Below the pieces are notes generated by a model. That model saw only the letters and a program-made list of their open reading frames with translations. It did no database searches and had not been told where the DNA came from. Source: Microthrixaceae bacterium (GTDB taxonomy: Bacteria; Actinomycetota; Acidimicrobiia; Acidimicrobiales; Microtrichaceae). From it: a stretch of DNA of 64,000 bases. Where the stretch lies: positions 62,001 to 126,000 of the forward strand of contig JAOSKI010000002.1 of assembly GCA_027493675.1 (NCBI GenBank). The letters are read 5' to 3'. Below, in pieces: positions 39,365 to 45,306 of this stretch (position 1 is the stretch's first letter; every line of letters starts with the position of its first letter). The position numbers and the translations under genes are program-made.

Positions 39365-39628
39365 GTGACGGAGATCAGTGATGCCCTGGGTGAGGAATGC
39401 GACCGCTTCTACACACCCTCGACGCTCACCCCCGACGGTGACTGCCCATCGGGCCATCACGTGGCGGACCCCGGCGCCACGACGCTGGTCCAGTCGGATG
39501 CTCCCGGTAGGGACGAGACCGAGGCCCGCACGAAGGTCAAGGCCCCATGGCATTTCTGGGTGCTCATCGCAGCCGTGGTGATCTACCTCGGATGGCGCCT
39601 GGTCCAGGGGATCATGTGGCTCTTCTGA
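39365..39628 (+). CDS. Small C-terminally anchored membrane protein
   Basis: This protein of about 87 residues has cysteines near the N-terminal part (GEECDRFYTP and DGDCPSGHHV), which could form a small zinc site, and ends in one membrane helix (FWVLIAAVVIYLGWRLVQGI). No function is known to me. The frame is open upstream to 39266, where a C-x4-C pair (CSRAAC) could be part of the same zinc site, so the start is uncertain. It is the last gene before the tRNA. Confidence 0.5.
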   Translation: MTEISDALGEECDRFYTPSTLTPDGDCPSGHHVADPGATTLVQSDAPGRDETEARTKVKAPWHFWVLIAAVVIYLGWRLVQGIMWLF

Positions 39629-39680
39629 GTGGCGCCGAGCGGTGCGGGTGAGCAGATTCGGGCGGTCCCCTCGACGCGGC

Positions 39681-39686
39681 TACGAT
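39681..39686 (+). promoter_or_regulatory. -10 hexamer of the tRNA-Pro gene
   Basis: TACGAT ends ten bases before the first base of the mature tRNA. Confidence 0.45.
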
Positions 39687-39695
39687 GACCCTCCC

Positions 39696-39770
39696 CGGGC
39701 TGTGGCGCAGCTTGGTTAGCGCGCTTGACTGGGGGTCAAGAGGTCGGGAGTTCGAATCTCCCCAGCCCGA
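39696..39770 (+). tRNA. tRNA-Pro (anticodon GGG)
   Basis: The gene folds as a normal cloverleaf: acceptor CGGGCTG with CAGCCCG, anticodon stem CTTGA/TCAAG around the loop CTGGGGG (anticodon GGG), and T-arm GGGAGTTCGAATCTCCC. The discriminator is A and CCA is not encoded. Its 3' half is the left end of a genomic island. Confidence 0.95.
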
Positions 39771-39773
39771 CGG
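39727..39773 (+). repeat. attL: 3' half of tRNA-Pro
   Basis: These 47 bases, from the anticodon stem to three bases past the tRNA, recur at 43380-43426 with one mismatch. Tyrosine integrases usually target the 3' part of tRNA genes and restore the gene on insertion, which is what is seen. Confidence 0.85.
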
Positions 39774-39775
39774 CA

Positions 39776-39803
39776 CGAATCCCCTGCATTTGCAGGGGAT
39801 TCG
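39776..39803 (+). terminator. tRNA-Pro terminator
   Basis: A 12-bp perfect stem (CGAATCCCCTGC with GCAGGGGATTCG) closes on an ATTT loop five bases after the tRNA and is followed by CCGCTTT. A degenerate copy follows the right repeat at 43430-43454. Confidence 0.8.
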
Positions 39804-39854
39804 CCGCTTTCGGCCTGACCTGGAGTCGGGCGACGAGGCCCGACCGGGGCCCAT

Positions 39855-39873
39855 GTATGCAGTAGGTATGCAG
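39855..39873 (+). repeat. Left arm-type site: GTATGCAG twice, 11-bp period
   Basis: GTATGCAG occurs at 39855-39862 and 39866-39873 in the same orientation. The same pair with the same spacing lies inside the right island end (43247-43265). It lies about 80 bp inside attL, where integrase arm-type sites are expected. Confidence 0.65.
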
Positions 39874-39906
39874 AAGCGTCACGCCCCCCTGCGTACGGTG
39901 CGACCG

Positions 39907-40601
39907 ATGAGCTGGGTGAGGAACACAGAACCGACAGTGCAGCGCCAACGCGGACGATGGGTCGTCCGGGTGAGCGGCTACGACCCGGCGACCGGCCGAC
40001 GGCGGGTCCAGCAGCTCGGGACGTTCCCCACGAAGAAGGCGGCGACGGCCTATCTGCGTGACGTGCAGAGCGGCCGAGCCGGGGGAGAGGACGAGGTGCC
40101 ACCACAGAGGACGAAGCGACGCATACTCAAGAATGGATCGACTATGAGGCGACGGGCCTCAATGACCACGCAGCACAGGAGTGGCTAGACGCAGTCGTGC
40201 GTGTCTCCAACATCGCCGAGGATCGCACGGCCTATGATCCACTCGGGGTGTTGGAGGCGGATCCAACTGTCGCGGTGCTAGTAGGTGAGGTGGCGGGGCA
40301 ACCGACTATACGTGTCGACGATCGCCCGCTAGTTGACGACCCGTCCGATCCGGAGTCAGTGACGGAGCTTCCACGCGATCGGGCCCCAGCACCGGGTACA
40401 CGTATCGCTGCGGTGGGCCAGCTGACGGACGGTGAAGTCGTTTCGACCGCGGCAGTAGGTGTGTCCGTCGAGGAGCGCGATGGTACAGCTGCGATCGCAT
40501 ATGCAGGCCCGCTCTTTGTCGAGGAGCAAGAGCGATTCGTGTGGCCGAATGAACCCATGTCGTTCGAGCAGGTCGCTTCCGAACTTACCGGCGCAAGGTA
40601 A
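39907..40601 (+). CDS. Integrase arm-binding domain joined to unknown sequence (frameshift)
   Basis: The first 60 residues (MSWVRNTEPTVQRQRGRWVV, VSGYDPATGRRRVQQLGTF, KKAATAYLRDV) match the N-terminal arm-DNA-binding domain of actinobacterial tyrosine integrases. Instead of a core-binding or catalytic domain there follows, after a shift near 40095, an acidic stretch of about 165 residues (EWIDYEATGLNDHAAQEWLD, PTVAVLVGEVAGQ, ERFVWPNEPMSFEQVASELT) that I do not recognise. It has no R-H-R-Y residues. Either a deletion fused a truncated integrase to another gene, or this is a stand-alone binding protein. If the C-terminal part is its own gene, GTG 40197 is the only good start. Confidence 0.5.
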
Positions 40602-40674
40602 CCCCCGACCGACGCATCGAGGTCAGGTACGTACTGACCGCTACGAGGCGTTGACGAGGCACGTGTTCTCGTAT

Positions 40675-40678
40675 CTAG
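40675..40678. repeat. Putative target-site duplication CTAG, left
   Basis: CTAG abuts the left inverted repeat of the IS and recurs at 42284-42287 next to the right one. IS1380-type elements make short duplications of about four bases. Confidence 0.6.
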
Positions 40679-42283
40679 CCCAAGCTGTTCAGTAGTCCGG
40701 TGGGTTGGGTAGTGGTGGCTGACTGAGGGTCTGCGGTGGCCTCGGGTGGGCTGCGGGATCTTTCGGGGGGCGTTGAAGCAGGTTTTCGGGGTCGTTGATG
40801 GTGTTCCGGCTGGAGGTCTGCGGTGGCTGCCGGTGTGCCACGGGTTGGCGTTCAGCAGCGCATCGGTAGAGCGTGGAGCCGCTCGAACGCGGTGATGAGC
40901 TGGTCGGTCCAGGGCCAGTCATCGCAGAGGCGTAGGAGTCGCCGCCGGCCGGTGGTGATGATGATCCCGGCGGTGTGCAACAGGGTGTAGCAAGCCGTTT
41001 CGGTTCGACTCTGGCGAGTTCACCCTCGAGGGTGAGTAGCTGGGTCCATCGCAGCAGGTCTTGGGCTGTGAGGACCATGGTGAGCCATGCTTGGTTGATC
41101 GCAAACGACGCTGAGGGCAGGTTCGCCAACCCGGTGTCTTTGGCATCGCAGATGCGTTGTTCAACGCGGCCACGGCCACGGTAGAGCGCTTCGAGATAGG
41201 CGATGTCGTGGTCGGGCAGGTCGGTGATACAGACCTGGTAGCGGTGCCCGTCGATGTCGGTGAAAGTGAGTTGCGTCCGGGGTGTGCTGGTTCGCGGCGA
41301 GCGATCATGCGGGTGCCCTCAGGCCACCTGGTGAGGTCAACCTGGTCGGTGATCTCGATCACCTGGGCGTGTTCGCGTTCTTCGAGCCCATCTGAGCTCA
41401 CCGCTGGCCGCCAGCGCCGTTTCGGTACCGACACCAGGATTGTGGCGATCTCAGCAGTCAGGTCGTGTCCGACGATGAAGCGAACCCCGTGTTCACCACA
41501 GGCGTTGAGGAACAGGTGTGAACACCCCGCAGAGTCAGCCCGAGCGATCACCTCACGCTGTGACGGATCGACCGGTAGTTGCCCCAACGGCTTCGAGCAC
41601 GGTGACGTGATCGGTTGCAGTGCCCGATCCAGCGTTACCCGGTCGCAACAACCCAGCGAGTGCTTCACCAGTCGCGTCCAGATACGCCAACAACGGGTGG
41701 AAACCGAACCCCTTCTTGTATGTCGGCGCAGCACCCTCTTTGTCGGAATGCGATCCGATGAGAGTGGCATCCAAGTCGATCACATAGAACCCCGGATCCA
41801 CACCCGCAGCCCACACCGCCCGGCGGGCCTCAGCACGCGCCACCGCGATACGCTGCAGCGCTGCCGCGCGACAGCCTAAGGGTCCGCCAAGCTGTCGGTG
41901 TTGACGCGACCTCACCGAGCCCCGGTTGGTCTCGCAAAGTTGCAAGATCAGAGATCGTCTCACCACCACCAGCGAGCATCACCGCCACATCAGCGAGCAC
42001 CCCGCCACGATCGACCTTGGCGACGTTTCTTGGTGGGTTCCATCGCCACCGAGAGCCCTGCGGTCAGTCCAGTCTCATCAGCCATCTCAACAAGCAACTG
42101 GCCACCCGCATGGCCCACCAAACCCCTACCCCCACCGGTCACTGACAACCTCGAACGACGCCGATTACGCTTCACCACGGGTGCTCCGGAACGGTCAACT
42201 GATGGTAGACAGCTCCAGTTTCACCACGAGGGCGTTTCCGCGGACGCGCCCAATACACCCACCCACCTACTGAAAGACCTGGG
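40679..42283. mobile_element. IS1380-family insertion sequence
   Basis: This 1605-bp element has imperfect terminal inverted repeats, CCCAAGCTGTTCAGTAG at the left and the complement of CCCAGGTCTTTCAGTAG at the right (13 of 17 identical), flanked by CTAG on both sides. It carries one transposase on the minus strand with several frameshifts. It separates the integrase-like fragment from mntA-hepT. Confidence 0.82.
40852..42178 (-). CDS. IS1380-family transposase (several frameshifts)
   Basis: A DDE transposase of the IS1380 type. In order on the minus strand: the N-terminal LVGHAGGQLLVEMADETGL, then DPGFYVIDLDATLIGSHSDK with catalytic aspartates, APTYKKGFGFHPLLAYLDAT, LLRPGNAGSGTATDH, the second aspartate region IARADSAGCSHLFLNAC, RRWRPAVSSDGLEEREHAQV and NLPSASFAINQAWLTMVLTA near the C-terminus. 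It is split over three frames by shifts near 41950, 41620, 41290, 41130 and 40980. As the rest of the window has similar shifts, it is unclear whether the transposase is truly dead. Confidence 0.85.
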
Positions 42284-42287
42284 CTAG
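42284..42287. repeat. Putative target-site duplication CTAG, right
   Basis: CTAG directly follows the right inverted repeat (42267-42283) and matches 40675-40678. Confidence 0.6.
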
Positions 42288-42556
42288 TAGCGGACGACAC
42301 GCTCCCTGCGGCGATGCCCACGGGTCACGCCTGCCTCGACGCCCCGCACGGACGGGTCGTCAGTCCGGCGACTCGGTAATCCGTTTGGTCGTCCACAGGG
42401 CGTTGTGGGGCCGATCTCGGCGGACGGCATGGACGCGGACCCCTGACTGGGCGGGCCTTTCAGCACGTGTCCACACCGGGCGGACTGACCTGCGCGACCT
42501 CTCAAGAGGGCGCCACGGTCCCGTCGTTCCACCGAAGCCGACCGCCGTGAGGCAGA
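42288..42556. other. Gene-free stretch between IS and toxin-antitoxin pair
   Basis: No convincing reading frame or RNA is seen here on either strand. It probably represents pre-insertion island DNA upstream of mntA. Confidence 0.5.
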
Positions 42557-42571
42557 TGTCCACAGCGGACA
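42557..42571. promoter_or_regulatory. Candidate operator before mntA
   Basis: TGTCC-ACAGC-GGACA is a 5-bp inverted repeat with five-base spacer, ending 16 bases before the -10 hexamer of mntA and so near the -35 position. A related half (GTGTCCACACC) lies near 42468. No regulator is encoded in the pair itself. Confidence 0.35.
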
Positions 42572-42587
42572 GGTGGAGGTCCAACGA

Positions 42588-42593
42588 TAGGCT
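42588..42593 (+). promoter_or_regulatory. Leaderless -10 hexamer of mntA
   Basis: TAGGCT ends six bases before GTG 42600. Confidence 0.5.
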
Positions 42594-42599
42594 GATGGG

Positions 42600-42890
42600 G
42601 TGAGCGCGCACCGAGCGGTTGTCGAAGCCAAGAGGAGCGAGATCAGCGATCTCGTGCGCCATCATCGTGGTCGGTCCGTAGCCTTGTTCGGCTCGGTCGC
42701 TAGGGGCGACGACAAGCCCGAGAGCGACATCGATTTCCTCGTCGAGTTCGAACCGGGCAGCTCGCTGTTCGATCTGATGGACCTGCAGGAAGCGCTGGAG
42801 CAGCTCTTGGGAGTCTCGGTCGACGTCGTGTCGGTCGGCGGACTCAAGGATCGAGACGACCACATCCGTCGGGAAGCTGTTCCGATTTGA
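42600..42890 (+). CDS. mntA: MntA-type nucleotidyltransferase antitoxin
   Basis: The 96-residue protein is a minimal nucleotidyltransferase with ALFGSVARGDDKPESDIDFL, giving Gly31-Ser32 and the metal aspartates 43 and 45; a third acidic residue may lie in the VDVVSV strand. MntA of Shewanella adds AMP to a tyrosine of the HepT toxin and so neutralises it (type VII system). That role is inferred from the motifs and from the neighbouring hepT, whose TTG start overlaps this stop (TTGA). The pair is free of frameshifts. Confidence 0.88.
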   Translation: MSAHRAVVEAKRSEISDLVRHHRGRSVALFGSVARGDDKPESDIDFLVEFEPGSSLFDLMDLQEALEQLLGVSVDVVSVGGLKDRDDHIRREAVPI

Positions 42891-43216
42891 GCCGAGCCGA
42901 CGACCTTCGGATCGCCGACGTCCTCGAGGCGGCCCAGCAGCTCGCCACCTTGGTCGCCGACGGGCGTGAAGCATTCGACACCGATTGGATGCGCCAGCGC
43001 GCCACCGAACGCTTGCTCGAGATCATCGGCGAGGCGTCGAACGCTATCTCCGACGAGTTCAAGTCCGACCACCCGGACGTTCCGTGGCGTCACGTTGTGA
43101 ATCTCCGCCACCTGTTGGCTCACCACTACCACCGCGTCGACAGCGATCAGATCTGGACGATCGCAACGGTCAGCGTGCCGGCGCTCGCTCGGGAGCTTCA
43201 GAGCACGGACGAGTAG
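42887..43216 (+). CDS. hepT: HepT-type HEPN ribonuclease toxin
   Basis: This intact 109-residue all-helical HEPN (DUF86) protein has the catalytic motif RHLLAHHY: Arg74-x4-His79-x-Tyr81, the same R-x4-H-x-Y arrangement as HepT, in which the tyrosine is the residue AMPylated by MntA. HEPN toxins cleave RNA. The start is TTG 42887, overlapping the mntA stop, so toxin is made only when antitoxin is translated. It lies at the right end of the island, where it could stabilise the island. Confidence 0.88.
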   Translation: MSRADDLRIADVLEAAQQLATLVADGREAFDTDWMRQRATERLLEIIGEASNAISDEFKSDHPDVPWRHVVNLRHLLAHHYHRVDSDQIWTIATVSVPALARELQSTDE

Positions 43217-43246
43217 TCAGGACATGGCGAATCGGCCGGCATCGAT

Positions 43247-43265
43247 GTATGCAGGATGTATGCAG
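43247..43265 (+). repeat. Right arm-type site: GTATGCAG twice, 11-bp period
   Basis: GTATGCAG at 43247-43254 and 43258-43265, in the same orientation and spacing as the left pair at 39855-39873. It lies about 115 bp inside attR. Confidence 0.65.
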
Positions 43266-43379
43266 ACCTCCGGCGATCAGCCGAATCCGTCATCCCAGGC
43301 TGGAACCAGTACCCCTTGGAAACAAGGAGATCGCGGGACTCCGGACCACCAGACGGACTTGCCGACACGGCCATTTCTC

Positions 43380-43426
43380 GACTGGGGGTCAAGAGGTCGG
43401 GAGCTCGAATCTCCCCAGCCCGACGG
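43380..43426 (+). repeat. attR: duplicated 3' half of tRNA-Pro
   Basis: Matches 39727-39773 in 46 of 47 bases; the one change is in the T loop. No 5' tRNA half precedes it, so it is not a second gene. A decayed copy of the tRNA terminator (43430-43454) follows, as expected if the original chromosome continued from here. Confidence 0.85.
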
Positions 43427-43429
43427 TAG

Positions 43430-43454
43430 GAAGCCCTGCAACTGCAGGGGCTTC
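43430..43454 (+). terminator. Degenerate copy of the tRNA-Pro terminator
   Basis: GAAGCCCTGCA pairs with TGCAGGGGCTTC with one bulge. It corresponds to the hairpin at 39776-39803. Confidence 0.55.
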
Positions 43455-43488
43455 GCCGCTCTTCGGCGTCTGGTCCCCCAGCGAACCT

Positions 43489-43527
43489 GTCCGGTGTCAG
43501 CCGCGGAATCCGCGTACCACGCCGGAC
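43489..43527. repeat. Nested palindromic repeat, copy A
   Basis: Outer arms GTCCGG and CCGGAC enclose an inner palindrome CGCGGA-A-TCCGCG. The 39-base unit recurs at 44916-44954 with one change, and the surrounding 70-75 bases are also similar. The role is unknown. Confidence 0.7.
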
Positions 43528-43547
43528 AGAAGCGGCTGGGGGCATCT

Positions 43548-43771
43548 CGAAGTTGGGGCAGGAGCATCCAGACGGCGCCGATCACGCCGGCGATGCCCAA
43601 GGAGTCCCCGAGGTGGATTCCCCGGCCGGGCGCGAGGGTCAGCACCACTGGCCCTACCCGCATGACCAACACCACGACGACTGCCGCCACCACCAGCGCT
43701 GTGGCGCACATCACCCGTAGCGCCACCGGGATCGAGGATCCGGTTGCGGGTATGAGGGGACTCGGCTCCAT
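43548..43771 (-). CDS. Possible small membrane protein
   Basis: A minus-strand reading frame starting at ATG 43771 has two hydrophobic segments (MCATALVVAAVVVVLVMRVG and LGIAGVIGAVWMLLP) and a turn containing APGRGIHLGDS. Beyond about 43548 the frame runs through the repeat and the tRNA fragment and is surely not coding as such, so the end given is only where the protein-like part stops. No relatives recognised. Confidence 0.3.
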
Positions 43772-43809
43772 GGCTCTACATCGGCAGCGGACCCACGGAA
43801 CCTGAGCAG

Positions 43810-44040
43810 GGGCGTCACATCGGCGAGCTCTCCGGTGTCAGCCGCGGATCTGACCCCGAGGCGGTCGACCGCTGGCTCACTGCGCTGGTGGCCGAGGACA
43901 CCGACGGAGAGCCCCGCCTCGGCGGCACGTCGAACCGACTGGTCTGCAAGATCCTGTCGATGGCCTTGGAGGACGCCGTATGCCGTGGTCGCATTCCTCG
44001 GAACACAGTGGCGTTGACCCAGCCGCCCATACCTCCTGTA
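43810..44040 (+). pseudogene. Integrase fragment, core-binding domain
   Basis: In frame one, EAVDRWLTALVAEDTDGEP and NRLVCKILSMALEDAVCRGR followed by IPRNTVALTQPP match the core-binding (SAM-like) domain of actinobacterial tyrosine integrases. No start or catalytic domain is attached. The 18-base sequence at 43831-43848 is shared with both nested palindromes. Confidence 0.6.
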
Positions 44041-44044
44041 GGGG

Positions 44045-44325
44045 GTGACGGTATCGCAGACCGCGTTCGCGGATCGGGTGAGGTCGGTGTGGGATCCCGC
44101 CGCGTGGGTATGGCGCACCGCGTTCCGTCTCGCTGCGGGTGAGCTGCATCGACTACGTCGGGACTCGCCCGGTGAGCTGTTGGTCGCGGGCTGGTTCTCG
44201 GCGGAGGTGGCTGAGCTGGCGGGATCGACCGCAGGTACGGTGCGGGTGCGGCTACATCGAGCGCGTGGCCGGCTGCGCGAGTTGTTGGACAGCCTCAGTC
44301 AGACCGCCTGCGTACGGTGCGCGCC
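44045..44325 (+). pseudogene. ECF sigma factor fragment with internal deletion
   Basis: VWDPAAWVWRTAFRLAAGEL resembles the end of sigma region 2, and FSAEVAELAGSTAGTVRVRL with HRARGRLRELLD is a typical region 4 helix-turn-helix. The linker and the rest of region 2 are missing, so no working sigma factor is expected. It lies between pieces of integrase. Confidence 0.55.
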
Positions 44326-44341
44326 ATGAGCTGGGTGGGGC
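44308..44341 (+). repeat. Integrase leader repeat
   Basis: The bases CTGCGTACGGTGCG and the following ATGAGCTGGGTG match the leader and first codons of the island integrase fragment (39889-39922) with few differences. The frame then stops after MSWVGLW. Confidence 0.6.
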
Positions 44342-44373
44342 TCTGGTGACACGACGTCGACCTGGAGCAGGGG

Positions 44374-44724
44374 ATGATCGAGATCGTGCAGCAGCTCGCC
44401 GTCGAGTCCGGCCGAGCGCTGCTCAAGGACTTCAGGACACAAGCGAGCCATCACGTGCCGGCGGTCGGGTCCCGAACCGTCGCTCTGTTGGAGAAGCACT
44501 GCGATGCACAGTCGGACGATGCGGCGTTCCCCGGCAGCGCCTGGCAGCCGAGCGGGCTGGTGTTCACCACCGAGCTCGGTGGATAGGTGTTGAGCGCCAC
44601 GTCGTTTGAGGATGTGGGGGTGGGTCGGCGACGACAGGGTGATGAAGGAGCGACTCGGTCACCCCGATCTGGAGGTCACCCTCGGGACCTACGCGCACGT
44701 CGTGGACGAGCAGCACCACCGATG
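44374..44724 (+). pseudogene. Integrase C-terminal fragments
   Basis: VPAVGSRTVALLEKHCDAQ and AWQPSGLVFTTELGG match the catalytic domain before the first histidine, and in a different frame VMKERLGHPDLEVTLGTYAH with VVDE matches the end with the LGH motif and the nucleophilic tyrosine. The H-x-x-R box is missing. It is the remainder of an integrase related to the one in the island. Confidence 0.65.
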
Positions 44725-45058
44725 ATCGAGCTGGTTGAGCGGCTCGAGGAGGCTCCTCCGTGCGTAGCCCTTGGCCCGTGAGCCTGACGCGCCGGTTGTC
44801 GGTCACCGAGAGGTGCACTGCGTGGTCGGGTCCATTCTCCAGCTCACCTCGCTGTAGAGCGGATCCGGAATTCGTCAACCTCCGCCACGTTTCGGCGTCT
44901 GGCCCCCTACGAACTGTCCGGTGTCAGCCGCGGAATCCGCGCACCACGCCGGACGGTTGCCGGGGGAGGGCAGCGGGGAGCCGTTGGGCCTATCGCAGGC
45001 GAGGCGAAGGGTAGGGCCGCCCATTGCGGGCAGAACGGGATACGTCGACCATCTCAGG
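44725..45058. other. Accessory stretch without a convincing gene
   Basis: Apart from nested palindrome B at 44916-44954, no gene, RNA or promoter is recognised here. It is the right edge of the degraded mobile region. Confidence 0.5.
44916..44954. repeat. Nested palindromic repeat, copy B
   Basis: Same nested structure as 43489-43527: outer GTCCGG/CCGGAC, inner CGCGGA-A-TCCGCG. Similarity extends upstream to about 44883. Confidence 0.7.
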
Positions 45059-45295
45059 ATGTACCTGGAGCGCGTGGCGGAACGCACCGATGCCCTGGCG
45101 GCGACCGTGGGCCCCTACGAGACGCTGCTGGCGATGGCAAGGCTCGAAGACGCCTTGGCAACCTTTGACCTGGTGGCGTCTCGGGAGGTGATCGACCTCC
45201 GCCGGGCACGAGAGGTGCTCTCCGACACCGAGCAGGTGCTCACCCGAGCCGGGTTCCGCATCGAGAGTATGGCCTTCGTCCTGGACGGCGGCTGA
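45059..45295 (+). CDS. Small hypothetical protein
   Basis: This 78-residue protein starts at ATG 45059 and is rich in Ala, Leu, Glu and Arg (YLERVAERTDALAATVGPYE, LEDALATFDLVASREVIDLR), suggesting an all-helical fold. No function is recognised. The frame is open upstream to 44921, through nested palindrome B, so the start is uncertain. It ends 12 bases before the convergent glycosyltransferase. Confidence 0.45.
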   Translation: MYLERVAERTDALAATVGPYETLLAMARLEDALATFDLVASREVIDLRRAREVLSDTEQVLTRAGFRIESMAFVLDGG

Positions 45296-45306
45296 CGCGG
45301 CCGCGC

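Larger units (their letters stand above)
39727..43426. mobile_element. 3.7 kb genomic island in tRNA-Pro
   Basis: The island runs between the two tRNA-Pro direct repeats. From left to right it holds the tRNA terminator, a paired arm-like repeat, an integrase N-terminal fragment fused to an unknown sequence, an IS1380-type element, a 316-base region with no gene, the mntA-hepT toxin-antitoxin pair and a second arm-like repeat. No catalytic integrase domain remains inside, so it should not excise alone. Accessory content and tRNA context are seen; transfer is inferred. Confidence 0.8.

Noticed and set aside
43380-43426. A second tRNA-Pro gene
   Set aside because: No acceptor 5' strand or D-arm precedes it; it is only the duplicated 3' half.
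43277-43560. Minus-strand frame through the tRNA fragment, containing SSRPLDPQS
   Set aside because: This peptide is the well-known artefact of translating a tRNA-Pro gene; the same occurs at 39612-39948.
39727-45000. CRISPR array or restriction-modification/defence cluster in the accessory region
   Set aside because: No regularly spaced repeats and no nuclease or methylase motifs were seen; only the MntA-HepT pair qualifies as possible defence.
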